Assembly (NCBI GenBank): GCA_964542455.1
Contig: CAZIUC010000021.1
Span: forward strand, 1 to 64,000
DNA length: 64,000 nt
Source of the DNA: PFJX01 sp964542455
GTDB taxonomy: Bacteria > Pseudomonadota > Gammaproteobacteria > Burkholderiales > Thiobacillaceae
Reading direction: 5' to 3'
The notes below the pieces were generated by a model. It made no database searches. It was given only the letters and a program-made list of their open reading frames with translations, and was not told the origin of the DNA. Position 1 is the stretch's first letter. Every line of letters starts with the position of its first letter. Made by a program: the position numbers and the translations under genes. Of this stretch, positions 24,672-33,900 are shown piece after piece.

Positions 24672-25856
24672 ATGTTCAACGACGTGGTTATTGTGGCCGC
24701 GGGACGCACCGCTGTAGGTGCATTCGGCGGCGCGCTGGCGGGGATTCCCGCCAGTGAATTGGGTGCGCGGGTCATCAAGGCCTTGCTCGCCCGCGCCAAT
24801 CTGCAGGCCGGGCAGATCGACGAGGTGATTTTGGGTCAGGTGCTGCAAGCCGGTGTCGGCCAGAATCCGGCGCGGCAGGCGGCGCTGGCGGGTGGTTTGC
24901 CGGATACCGTTTCCGCGCTGACCATCAACAAGGTCTGCGGCAGCGGTCTGAAAGCGGTGCATCTGGCGGCCCAGGCCGTGCAGTGCGGCGATTCCGGCAT
25001 CGTCATCGCCGGCGGCCAGGAAAACATGAGTTTGTCACCACATGTGCTGCCGAAATCGCGTGACGGCAAGCGCATGGGCAACTGGGAACTGGTCGACACC
25101 ATGATCCAGGATGGTCTCTGGTGCGCCTTCAACAACTGCCACATGGGCATCACCGCCGAGAATATCGCCGAGAAGTATTCGTTCTCCCGTGCCGACCAGG
25201 ATCTGTTCGCCGCGACCTCGCAGCAACGCACCGAAGCGGCGCAGCAGAACGGGCATTTCGACGCCGAGATCATCCCGGTCGAGATTCCGCAGCGCAAAGG
25301 CGATCCCGTCGTTTTCGCGCGTGACGAGTTTCCCCGCGCCGGCACCACCGCCGAGGGGCTGGGCAAGCTGAAAGCCGCCTTCAAGAAAGACGGCACGGTC
25401 ACGGCGGGCAATGCCTCCGGCATCAACGACGGCGCCGCCGGCGTGGTGGTGATGTCGGGCGCCCGCGCCCGTGAACTGGGGCTGACGCCACTGGCTCGCG
25501 TGGTCAGCTTCGGCAGCGCCGGTGTCGACCCCGCGATCATGGGCACCGGGCCGATTCCCGCCGTGCGCAAGTGTCTCGATCGCGCCGGCTGGTCGGCCAA
25601 GGATCTGGACATGATCGAGGCCAACGAGGCGTTCGCCGCGCAAGCCATGTCGGTCAACAAGGAACTCGGCTTCGACCCGGTCAATGTCAACGTGAGCGGC
25701 GGCGCGATCTCCATCGGCCACCCGATCGGTGCTTCCGGCGCGCGCATCCTGGTGACGCTGTTGTATGGCATGCAACGCAGTGGCGCGAACAAGGGTCTCG
25801 CCACCCTGTGTATCGGTGGCGGCCAGGGTGTGGCGCTCGCGGTCGAACGAATCTAA
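24672..25856 (+). CDS. phaA: Acetyl-CoA acetyltransferase (beta-ketothiolase)
   Basis: A 394-residue thiolase condensing two acetyl-CoA to acetoacetyl-CoA, the first step of polyhydroxybutyrate synthesis. Catalytic residues are visible: Cys in TINKVCGSGLKAV (about 89), His in GGAISIGHPIGASG (about 349) and Cys in LCIGGGQGVAL (about 379). Start supported by TCAGGAGACTTCC. It is followed 11 bases later by phaB, the same pairing as in other PHB producers, although phaC is missing here. Confidence 0.95.
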   Translation: MFNDVVIVAAGRTAVGAFGGALAGIPASELGARVIKALLARANLQAGQIDEVILGQVLQAGVGQNPARQAALAGGLPDTVSALTINKVCGSGLKAVHLAAQAVQCGDSGIVIAGGQENMSLSPHVLPKSRDGKRMGNWELVDTMIQDGLWCAFNNCHMGITAENIAEKYSFSRADQDLFAATSQQRTEAAQQNGHFDAEIIPVEIPQRKGDPVVFARDEFPRAGTTAEGLGKLKAAFKKDGTVTAGNASGINDGAAGVVVMSGARARELGLTPLARVVSFGSAGVDPAIMGTGPIPAVRKCLDRAGWSAKDLDMIEANEAFAAQAMSVNKELGFDPVNVNVSGGAISIGHPIGASGARILVTLLYGMQRSGANKGLATLCIGGGQGVALAVERI

Positions 25857-25867
25857 AGGAAAAGAAC

Positions 25868-26614
25868 ATGACTGGATTGAATGGAAAAACAGCTTTGGTT
25901 ACCGGCGGTACCGGCGGCATCGGTAGCGCCATCTGCGTAAAACTGGCCCAGGCCGGTTGCAAGGTGGTATCCACTTACATGGACGAAGCACAGGCCAACG
26001 AGTGGAAGGCAAAGATGGCCGCGGCCGGTTTCGACATGGCGCTGGTCAAGTGCGATGTCTCCAACTTCGATGACTGCAAGGCGATGGGCGACAAGCTGAA
26101 CGCCGATTTCGGCGGCGTCGATGTGGTGGTCAACAACGCCGGCATCACCAAGGACGGCACCTTCCGCAAGATGGGGCCGGAGCAGTGGAATGCCGTGCTG
26201 GATGTGAACCTGGTCTCGGTGTTCAACGTCACCAAGCAGTTCATCGACGGCATGCTGGGCAAGGGCTGGGGCCGCGTGATCAACATTTCCTCGATCAACG
26301 GCCAGAAAGGCCAGTTCGGCCAGACCAACTACGCCGCCGCCAAGGCCGGGATGCATGGTTTCACCATGTCCCTGGCGCAGGAAACGGCGAAGAAGGGCAT
26401 TACCGTCAATTCCATTTCCCCCGGCTACATCGGCACGGAAATGGTGATGGCGATTCCCGAAGACGTGCGCAACGGAATTGTTGCGCAAATACCCGTGGGC
26501 CGTCTCGGCAAGCCGGAAGAAATCGCCGCCCTGGTGACCTTCCTGGCCAGCGAGGACGGTGCTTTCATCACCGGCGCCAACATTGCCGCCAATGGCGGCC
26601 AGCACATGTGTTGA
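25868..26614 (+). CDS. phaB: Acetoacetyl-CoA reductase
   Basis: A 248-residue SDR that reduces acetoacetyl-CoA to (R)-3-hydroxybutyryl-CoA with NADPH. TGGTGGIGSAI is the cofactor-binding glycine motif, NNAGIT and the catalytic Ser (NISSINGQ) and YxxxK (NYAAAKAGMHGF) follow. SPGYIGTEMV and ANGGQHMC at the end are typical of PhaB. The ribosome site AAAGGAAAAG precedes ATG at 25868. Confidence 0.95.
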   Translation: MTGLNGKTALVTGGTGGIGSAICVKLAQAGCKVVSTYMDEAQANEWKAKMAAAGFDMALVKCDVSNFDDCKAMGDKLNADFGGVDVVVNNAGITKDGTFRKMGPEQWNAVLDVNLVSVFNVTKQFIDGMLGKGWGRVINISSINGQKGQFGQTNYAAAKAGMHGFTMSLAQETAKKGITVNSISPGYIGTEMVMAIPEDVRNGIVAQIPVGRLGKPEEIAALVTFLASEDGAFITGANIAANGGQHMC

Positions 26615-26677
26615 TGCTTTGAGTTACGCCAACGGTTTGCGCCGTTGGCGTGTTCTTTATTCTGGGGGGGAGCCCAC

Positions 26678-27145
26678 ATGACCACTGAACGCCTGATCAA
26701 GAAGTACCCGAATCGGCGGCTTTATGACACTGAAGAAAGCCGCTACATCACGCTGGCAGAGGTGAAGGATCTGGTCATGCATGCGGTGCCCTTCCGCGTG
26801 GTCGACTCGCAAAGCGAGACCGACATCACCCGCGCGATCCTGCTGCAGATCATCATGGAACAGGAGGCCAGCGGTAACCCGCTGTTCACCGCCACCATGC
26901 TGGAGCGGTTCATTCGCTTCTATGGCGACACCACGCAAGCCGCGTTTACCGCCTTTCTCGAACAAAGCCTTGATCTGTTCATCAAGCAGCAACGCATGTT
27001 TACCGAGCAGATGCAGGGGGTCTGGAGCGGGAATCCGATGGATTTCTGGATGAAGCTCGGACAGCAGAACATGGGCTTCTGGAAGGACATGGAAGAGGCC
27101 CACCGTAAATCGGCTCCGCCTGCCGGCGACAAGCCTAAGGCCTGA
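26678..27145 (+). CDS. phaR: Polyhydroxyalkanoate synthesis repressor PhaR
   Basis: A 155-residue regulator. The N-terminal PHB/PHA accumulation DNA-binding domain reads RLIKKYPNRRLYDTEESRYITL, the family hallmark, followed by the regulator domain (DITRAILLQIIMEQE). ATG at 26678 has GGGGGGGAG upstream. PhaR binds PHB granules and represses phasin genes until polymer is present; the phasin gene lies 316 bases downstream. Confidence 0.95.
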   Translation: MTTERLIKKYPNRRLYDTEESRYITLAEVKDLVMHAVPFRVVDSQSETDITRAILLQIIMEQEASGNPLFTATMLERFIRFYGDTTQAAFTAFLEQSLDLFIKQQRMFTEQMQGVWSGNPMDFWMKLGQQNMGFWKDMEEAHRKSAPPAGDKPKA

Positions 27146-27461
27146 TCCAGCCGCGCCCGGAAGCGTTAGTCAACCGCTTCAGGAAACCTGTCGGGTTGCG
27201 CGCAGCCGCTACCTGTTTCAACTCCCAAACGAGATGGCCCGGAAAGGTCTGTGGCCCGCTCCCGCGGCGGCTACACGGCCACGCCTGATAGTGTTCACCA
27301 TTGGCAATTCCAGCGCTTTGTTCCGTGCACGGCAGAAAAGAGGCCATTATTTTCTGCTGAGTGTTGACAGCCGAAATGCGTCTGGGTATTGTGCGCTGCA
27401 ACATTGGTGCAGTGCACAAATGGCAAGTTACCCGGTTTACTCAACCTTCAGGAGAATCACC
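27146..27461 (+). promoter_or_regulatory. Phasin promoter region with candidate PhaR operator
   Basis: This gene-free 316-base stretch carries a strong promoter: TTGACA at 27364-27369, 17 bases, TATTGT at 27387-27392. Just downstream are three TGCA blocks (27397-27400, 27408-27411, 27413-27416), the first two forming TGCA-N7-TGCA. Their position over the start site and the TGC-rich character of known PhaR sites make them a likely operator. That assignment is inference. Confidence 0.6.
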
Positions 27462-27839
27462 ATGCAAAAAGAAGTCATCGAAATCATCGAAAAAAGCAAC
27501 GAAACCGTTCTGGAAGCCGTTCGCAAGATCGCTGAACTGAACATGCGCACTTTCGACAAGATGTTCCAGCAACAAGCCGAAATGGCCGCGTTCTATATGG
27601 ACGCCAGCGCCCGTGGCATGGAACTCATGACCAAGGCCAAGGGTTACCAGGATCTGATGGCCGGCCAGACCACCCTCGCTCGCGAACTCGGCGAGCGCAA
27701 CATGGCTGCCGTGCGTACCGGCATGACCGATGTCTATGCCACCAGCACCGAATACGGCAACCTGATTCAGGAAGGCATCAAGCTGGCCCAGGAACAGGTA
27801 ACCCAGGTATCCGGCGTCGCCATGAAGGCCGCCAACTAA
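27462..27839 (+). CDS. phaP: Phasin, PHA granule-associated protein
   Basis: A 125-residue, highly helical protein without Cys or Trp. Start fixed by TTCAGGAGAATCACC before ATG 27462. EIIEKSNETVLEAVRKIAELNMRTFDKM and the QTTLARELGERNMAAVRTGM stretch are typical of the phasin family (Phasin_2). It coats intracellular PHB granules and limits their size. Placement after phaA, phaB and phaR supports the call. Confidence 0.9.
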   Translation: MQKEVIEIIEKSNETVLEAVRKIAELNMRTFDKMFQQQAEMAAFYMDASARGMELMTKAKGYQDLMAGQTTLARELGERNMAAVRTGMTDVYATSTEYGNLIQEGIKLAQEQVTQVSGVAMKAAN

Positions 27840-27884
27840 GTCTTATCCGACAGGCTGCCTGCTAGTACCCTGCTCCTCCGGCGT

Positions 27885-27922
27885 CCGTGCGGCCTTGGGC
27901 CAATCGGGCGCTTTTTTTTGTG
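27885..27922 (+). terminator. Possible terminator after the phasin gene
   Basis: A GC-rich stretch with GGCC/GGGCC pairing options ends in a run of eight T (27911-27918). The stem is imperfect, so the call rests mainly on the T tract and position. Confidence 0.4.
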
Positions 27923-27957
27923 CCGCCATTCGCGGTTGACTGACGCGATGGGCTATC

Positions 27958-28185
27958 TCAGCGTGAGTACAAAACATGCTGGTCGGCATTGACGCGCCGC
28001 CGGATCAGGCCTTGTTGCCGCAAGCGGGTGAGGGCGACTTCCACCGTGTGGACATCCACACACCAATCCGCCGGCAACCACCATTTGGCGATGCCTTCCG
28101 AGCTGTCGACCGCCTCCGGGTGGGCGTGCAGGTAGCGCAGGATGGCGTCGACCACGTCGGTGAGATGTTGTTGCTGTGGCTGCAT
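27958..28185 (-). CDS. Small winged-helix-like protein under a sigma-54 promoter
   Basis: A 75-residue protein. ATG at 28185 is chosen because AGGAGG lies five bases upstream; a longer frame to 28275 has no ribosome site and would cross the promoter. The sequence VVDAILRYLHAHP, then SSEGIAKWWLP and VEVALTRLRQQGLIRRR fits a winged-helix fold with a recognition helix, the whole protein being one domain. It is preceded by a near-perfect sigma-54 promoter and two upstream inverted repeats and lies next to a sigma-54 activator gene. I do not know the family's function. Confidence 0.75.
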   Translation of the reverse strand: MQPQQQHLTDVVDAILRYLHAHPEAVDSSEGIAKWWLPADWCVDVHTVEVALTRLRQQGLIRRRVNADQHVLYSR

Positions 28186-28236
28186 GAAAGCCTCCTGTAC
28201 AGGGCCGCTGCTATGCCTCGATGGCAACGAAGACTG

Positions 28237-28251
28237 GCAAGCACTGTGCCA
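28237..28251 (-). promoter_or_regulatory. Predicted sigma-54 promoter of the small winged-helix gene
   Basis: On the minus strand TGGCACA-GTGC-TTGC matches TGGCACG-N4-TTGC at all but one position, with exact spacing. The start site would be near 28225, about 40 bases before the ATG at 28185. Confidence 0.8.
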
Positions 28252-28314
28252 GATGCGGCGGGGAGGTTTAGCCATTTTGATTCAATGACTTGGGTGTCAC
28301 ACCTGTTATTTCGG

Positions 28315-28373
28315 TGGGTCTCGCATGACCCATACGCGCGAAGTGAATCGACTGCCCGGGTCAGCCGTGACCC
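28315..28373. promoter_or_regulatory. Paired inverted repeats, likely enhancer sites for a sigma-54 activator
   Basis: TGGGTC-N6-GACCCA (28315-28332) and GGGTC-N6-GACCC (28358-28373) share the same half-site and spacing. Their centres are 42 bp apart, four helical turns, and lie roughly 98 and 140 bp upstream of the predicted start. This is the usual layout of upstream activator sequences. A related GGTGTCACACC lies at 28292-28302. Confidence 0.7.
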
Positions 28374-28390
28374 ATTGTCGTGAGCGACGG

Positions 28391-29380
28391 TCAGCGGTAC
28401 AGGTTGGCTTCGATCTGGTACTTCTTCAGCAGCTTGCCCAGGGCGCGGCGTTCCTTGCCGGCCATGCGGGCGGCTTGCGAGACATTCCCGGCGGCTTCCC
28501 GCATCAGGCGTAGCAGATGGCTGCGCTCGAATGCCTGCAACATGTTTTGTTTGGCTTCGTTGAAGTTGAGGGTATCGGCGTAGCCGTGGCGGCGATCGGG
28601 TTGCCGACGGCGTTCATTGGCCAATGTGGGGGCGCGGATGCGCAGGAGCGGGCCATCGGCGAGCAGGAATTCGCGCTGGATGCGGTTCTGCAGTTCCCGG
28701 ATGTTGCCAGGCCAGGGCTGGCTGGCCAGCCATTCCAGGGTGTCCGGGTGCAGTTCTTTGCTGGGTACTTTGTAACGGCAGGCGGCCTCGGCGATGAAAT
28801 GTCGCGCCAAAAGTTCGACGTCGCCACCACGCGCGCGCAACGGCGGCACCGGCAGCTCCATGACATTCAGGCGGAAGTGCAGGTCGGCGCGAAAACGGCC
28901 CTCTTCAACCAGTTGTTCGAGTTTGACATTGCTGGCGGCGAGGACGCGTACCTGCGCGAACTCCGCGCGGCTGCTGCCGAGTGGGCGATATTGTCCATCC
29001 TGAAGAAAACGCAGCAGACTGACCTGGGCTTTGGGGGATAGCGCATCCACTTCGTCCAGGAACAGGGTGCCGCCTTCCGCCTGGGCAATCAGCCCGGCGT
29101 GGCTGTCGCGCGCGTCGGTGTAGGCGCCCCGGTTGTGGCCGAACAGTTCGTTTTCGATCAGGTGGTCGGGCAGGGCGCCGCAGTTGACCGGAATAAAGGG
29201 CTTGTCACGGCGCGCGCTCAGGTAGTGGATGGCGCGCGCGGCCAGTTCCTTGCCGCTGCCGGTTTCGCCGATGATGAGGACGCTGGCGTCGTAGCCGGCG
29301 ATCTTGTGCAGTATCTCGAGCATCTCTCGGAAAGCAGAAGAATTCCCGATCAGTCCATGCGGTTGAGACAGGTTGGTCAT
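28391..29380 (-). CDS. Sigma-54 activator without sensor domain, GAYTDA loop variant
   Basis: A 329-residue protein of the PspF type: AAA+ domain from residue 8 and Fis-type helix-turn-helix at the end (AAGNVSQAARMAGKERRALGKLL), with no N-terminal regulatory domain. Walker A GETGSGKE and Walker B GGTLFLDEVDAL are intact. The loop that touches sigma-54, normally GAFTGA, reads GAYTDA (RGAYTDARDSHAGL). Tyr for Phe is common, but Asp for Gly at the fifth position is unusual. It probably binds the inverted repeats at 28315-28373, just downstream of its own gene, and activates the gene at 28185. Confidence 0.9.
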   Translation of the reverse strand: MTNLSQPHGLIGNSSAFREMLEILHKIAGYDASVLIIGETGSGKELAARAIHYLSARRDKPFIPVNCGALPDHLIENELFGHNRGAYTDARDSHAGLIAQAEGGTLFLDEVDALSPKAQVSLLRFLQDGQYRPLGSSRAEFAQVRVLAASNVKLEQLVEEGRFRADLHFRLNVMELPVPPLRARGGDVELLARHFIAEAACRYKVPSKELHPDTLEWLASQPWPGNIRELQNRIQREFLLADGPLLRIRAPTLANERRRQPDRRHGYADTLNFNEAKQNMLQAFERSHLLRLMREAAGNVSQAARMAGKERRALGKLLKKYQIEANLYR

Positions 29381-29593
29381 CGCAGTCTCCTCAGGTGGCG
29401 AACTGGGCCTTGACTATTTATTGATAGAAATGAACTGGAACCGTAGCAAATCAATCGGGTAATTGCCATGCGCCGCATCGTTCTATTCCGGCATGGGCCA
29501 GTTGAGGAAGGTCCGACTGGCCGCGGGTTCTTTCCTTTCCTTCCCCGCGGGGGCTCGCGATAATCCCCCGTCCTTTCCCGCCCTGACTCCGCG

Positions 29594-30829
29594 ATGAACA
29601 AGAAGAAGGTTTTTTTGCCCGTGCTGCTTCTGGTGCTGGGCATGGCCGGTTTTGCCGCTCTCAAGGTCTCGCGGCCGACGCCGCCGGTTGTGGTGCCCAA
29701 GGAGCCGGTTTGGCGGGTACGGACGGTTGCCGTACAGCCTGCCGCGCAGAGCCCGGTGACTTCCCTGAATGGCCGTGTGGAGAGCCCGGAACAGACCCGC
29801 GCGGCCGCGCCGGGCGTGGGGCGAGTTCTCCATGTGAGCGTGCGCGAGGGCCAGGCCATCACCCCCGGGCAGCGTCTGCTGGAGCTGGATCCGCGTGATT
29901 TTCAGCCCAAGGTGGATCAAGCGCGCGGCGAAGTGGATGAACTGGAGGCCGCCATCGCCAGTGAGGAACTACGCCACAAGGCGGACCTGGATCAACTCGC
30001 CCAGGAGCGCAAATTACTCGACTTCGCCGCCGCCGATGTCGGCCGCTTCGAACAACTGCGCAAGGAGAACTTCTATTCCCAGAGCGCGGTGGATCAGAGC
30101 CGCCAGAGCCTGGCGCGCCAGCAGATCACCTTGCGTGGCCGTGAACTGGCCATCGCCGACCACAAGGCAAGACTGGCGCAGTTGCAGGCGCGTTTGTCCA
30201 AAGCGCGGGCCAATCTCGACCAGGCCGCGTTGGCGTTGCGGCGCAGTCGGGTGACGGCGTCTTTTGCCGGTTATGTGGCGAAGGTGGAAGTCGCCGAGGG
30301 CGACCAGGTGAACAGCGGCCAGAGCCTGCTTACCCTTTACCCGGCCGCGGGCCTGGAAGTGCGCGCCAAGCTGCCGGCCACCCAACAGGACGAATTTCTT
30401 GCCGCCATGCGCCGTGGCGAGCACCCAAGGGCGACGGCGGTGGTGGCGGGCGAGACGCTGGAATTCCACCTGGCGCGGAGTGCCGGCGCCGCCGACGCGC
30501 GTGGCCTCGATGCCTTTTTCGTGGCTCGGCGCGCTTCCACCCAATTGCGTGTGGGCGAACTGGTCAGCCTGGAAGTCGCGCGCGCGCCGGTCGCCGATGC
30601 CGTGGCCGTGCCTTACGCGGCGCTGTTCGGCGGGAATCAGGTGTACCGCGTCGAAGAAGGGCGACTGAAGGCGCTGGACGTCGCGGTGCTGGGCGACGCC
30701 GGCGGCGAATCTGGTCAAACCGGCGCGACCCTGCTGGTGAAAAGCCCGTTGCTGAAACAGGGCGACGTGCTGCTCGCCACGCATCTTCCCAACGCGATCA
30801 GCGGCTTGAAGGTCGAGGTGGTGAAGTGA
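29594..30829 (+). CDS. RND efflux periplasmic adaptor (membrane fusion) protein
   Basis: A 411-residue HlyD/AcrA-type protein. N-terminal TM at about 6-23, then a lipoyl domain half (GRVLHVSVREGQAITPGQRLLELDP), an alpha-helical hairpin (about 105-210, with long coiled-coil heptads), the second lipoyl half (VTASFAGYVAKVEVAEGDQVNSGQ), beta-barrel and membrane-proximal domains. It bridges the RND pump encoded next to an outer-membrane channel; no TolC homologue is in the window. A family A repeat lies between this gene and the pump gene. Confidence 0.93.
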   Translation: MNKKKVFLPVLLLVLGMAGFAALKVSRPTPPVVVPKEPVWRVRTVAVQPAAQSPVTSLNGRVESPEQTRAAAPGVGRVLHVSVREGQAITPGQRLLELDPRDFQPKVDQARGEVDELEAAIASEELRHKADLDQLAQERKLLDFAAADVGRFEQLRKENFYSQSAVDQSRQSLARQQITLRGRELAIADHKARLAQLQARLSKARANLDQAALALRRSRVTASFAGYVAKVEVAEGDQVNSGQSLLTLYPAAGLEVRAKLPATQQDEFLAAMRRGEHPRATAVVAGETLEFHLARSAGAADARGLDAFFVARRASTQLRVGELVSLEVARAPVADAVAVPYAALFGGNQVYRVEEGRLKALDVAVLGDAGGESGQTGATLLVKSPLLKQGDVLLATHLPNAISGLKVEVVK

Positions 30830-30846
30830 TGGATAACGCGCGCTTT

Positions 30847-30903
30847 GTGGCGCCGGCTTCCAGCCGGCTGTTTGAAAGACGCCGGCAAGGATGCCGGCGC
30901 TAC
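30847..30903. repeat. Dispersed palindromic repeat, family A
   Basis: It is the reverse-orientation copy of the element at 3356-3414, from GTGGCGCCGGC to GCCGGCGCTAC. It lies inside the adaptor/pump operon. Confidence 0.85.
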
Positions 30904-30947
30904 AGCCATTGCGGGGTTGTTTCGGCGCGATACGCGGCGGCGGACCG

Positions 30948-33900
30948 ATGACCCCCGATATGAAACGCCAGGACCTCATCGGCACCTTCGTCCACCATCC
31001 GGTGGCGGCCAATCTGTTCATGCTGATACTGTTGCTGGCGGGCTTGTTTGCCGTCTCCAAGCTCAATGTGCAGTTCTTCCCCAATTTCAATCTGGATTTC
31101 GTCACCGTCCGCGTGGACTGGCGTGGGGCGGCCGCGGAGGATGTGGAAGAGGGGATCACCACACCGCTGGAGCAAAAACTGAAGAGTGTGGCCGGGGTCA
31201 AGCACCTGACCTCCTCCTCCAGCCAGGGGGTGAGTTCCATCTCCATCGAGTTCAAGGAAGGCACCGACCCGATCACCGCCGTGGACGAGGTGAAGCAGGC
31301 GGTGGATCAGTTCCGCAATCTGCCGCAGGACGCCGACCCGCCGGAAGTCGGTCGTGTCATCCGTTACGAACCCATCGCCCACGTCCTGCTCAGCGGCGAC
31401 AGCCTGCCGGAACTCAGGCGGCTGGCGCGCCAGTATGAGCAGGAACTGCTTGGGCGCGGCGTGGACAGGGTGGATCTGCTCGGCCTGCCCGACGAGGAAA
31501 TCGCCATCACCGTGCCGGGCAAGGAGTTGGAGCGCCTGGGCCTGACCCTGGACCAGGTGGCCACCCGTCTGGCGCTGACCAACCGCGATCTGCCCGCTGG
31601 CAAGTTGGGCGAAGGCGAGGTGCAGCGCGAAGTGCGCGGGGTCAACCTGCGCCGCGACCCGCGCGACTATCACGACCTCCCGCTGGTCACCGAAGCAGGC
31701 AGCCGCATCGAACTGGGTCAGGTTGCTGAAATAACCCGTGGACCGCGCGACAACAGCGTGTTTCTGGAAGTGAATGGCAAGCCGGCGGTGGAATTGCTGT
31801 TGAAGCGCGCAGAGGAAGGCAACTCGCTGAAGGCGGCGAAGATACTCAATGCCTGGCTGGCCGATACCCGCCCGAAGCTGCCTCCTTCCTTGCAGCTTTC
31901 CGTCTACGACGAGACCTGGAGCCTGATCGAGGACCGCATCGGTTTGCTGTTGAGCAACGGCGCCATGGGCCTGGTCATCGTGGTGTTCATCCTGCTGTTG
32001 TTTCTCAATGGCCGCGTCACGGTCTGGGTGGCCATGGGCATTCCCACCGCCTTCATGGCCACCCTGGCGGTGGTCTGGCTGGTGGGCGGCTCGATCAACA
32101 TGATCAGCCTGTTCGCCCTGATCATGGCGCTGGGGGTGATCGTCGACGATGCCGTCGTGGTCGGCGAGGATGCCTACGCCCACCACAAGATGGGTGAAGA
32201 CCCCATGTACGCCTCGGAAGGCGGCGCGCGCCGCATGTTCTGGCCAGTGATCGCGTCCAGCCTGACCACGGTGGCGGCCTTTCTGCCGCTGATGCTGGTG
32301 TCCGGGCCGATGGGCAAGATACTCGGCGACATCCCCTTCATCATGATCTGCGTGCTGCTGGCCTCGGTGGTGGAGTGCTTTTTCATCCTGCCGGCGCATT
32401 TGCGCAATGCCTTCGCCCATGAGGGCGCGCAACTGGGCAAAGCGCGACTCTGGTTGAACCGGACTTTCGACAACTTCCGTGATGGCCCCTTCCGGCGCGC
32501 CGTGACTTTGGCGGTGGAATATCGCGGCGTCACCATTGCCGCTGGGTTGGTGATCCTGATCCTGGCGGTGGGACTGCTGGCGGGTGGTCGCGTCAAGTTC
32601 ACTTTCTTTCCGACACCGGAGCCGCAGATTGTCTACGCCAACGCCACCTTCGCCAGCGGCACGCCGCGCCCTCAGGTGGAAGCCTTCCTGGAGCATTTGC
32701 GTCTGAGCCTGGCGGCCACCGAGAAAAGCTATGGCGCAAGGGTGGAAAACAAGATCGTGGATCGCGCGGTCTTCAGCAACGGCGCCCTTTCCGGTGAGCA
32801 GCGGGTGCGCCAGGGCGACCAGTTCGCTTCGGTCACCGTGGAACTTACCCCCTCGGAAAAGCGTTCAATCCGCACGGAAGCCTTTATCAAGGATTGGCAG
32901 TCGCATATCCAGGTGCCGGCGGGAATCGAGAGCTTTGTCGTGGTGCCCCGCCGCCAGGGGCCGCCGGGAGGCGATCTGGTGGTGCGCCTGGCCGGGCACG
33001 ATGCCCATGCCTTGAAACTCGCCGCGCTCGACCTGCAAGCCAGCCTGCGCCAGATTTCCGGCGTCTATGGCATCGAGGACGACATGCCCTACGGCCGCGA
33101 ACAGGTAGTGTTCAACCTCACCCCGGCCGGAGAAGCGCTTGGACTGACCCTGGACGATCTTTCCCGGCAACTGCGCGCCGGCCTCGACGGCAAGCTGGTG
33201 CAACTGTTCCAGGATGGCCCGGAAGAGGTGGAAGTCCGGGTGCGCCTGCCGGCCGCCGAGCGCGCCAGTCTGGCCCTGCTGGAACGCTTCACCGTGCGCA
33301 CGCCGAGTGGTGATTGGGTGCCGCTCGCCACCGTCGCCCACTGGAACACGCGCCAGGGCTTCGAGGCGCTGCGCCACGCGGAATCGCAGTTGGCGGTGGA
33401 AGTGAATGCCACGGTGAACAGCGCCGTGGCCAACAGCAACGAAATCCTCGCCGGCCTCGCCGCCGCCACCATGCCGGCGCTGGAACGGAAGTACGGCATC
33501 CACTGGTCGTTCCAGGGGCGCGCGGCGGATCAGCGCGAGACCATGGCGGACATGAAGACGGGCCTGATGCTGGGGCTGGCGCTGATCTACATCGTCCTGG
33601 CCTGGGTGTTCGGCCACTACGGCTGGCCGATCATCATCATGCTGGCGATTCCCTTCGGCCTGGTAGGCGCCATCACCGGTCACTGGATCATGGGTATCGA
33701 CCTCACCATCCTGTCCATGTTCGGCCTGTTCGGTCTTTCCGGCATCGTCGTCAACGACGCCATCGTCCTGGTCGAGTTCTATCGCCACCAGCGAGAGAAA
33801 GGCATGGCGGTGAAGGAAGCCGTGGTCAACGCCGCCTGTCTCAGATTGCGCGCCATCCTGCTGACCTCGCTCACCACCATCGGCGGCCTCTCCACCCTGA

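Noticed and set aside
30900..32696. Long minus-strand frame opposite the RND pump
   Set aside because: Shadow frame in GC-rich coding DNA, rich in His, Gln and Arg; the plus strand carries a clear RND protein.
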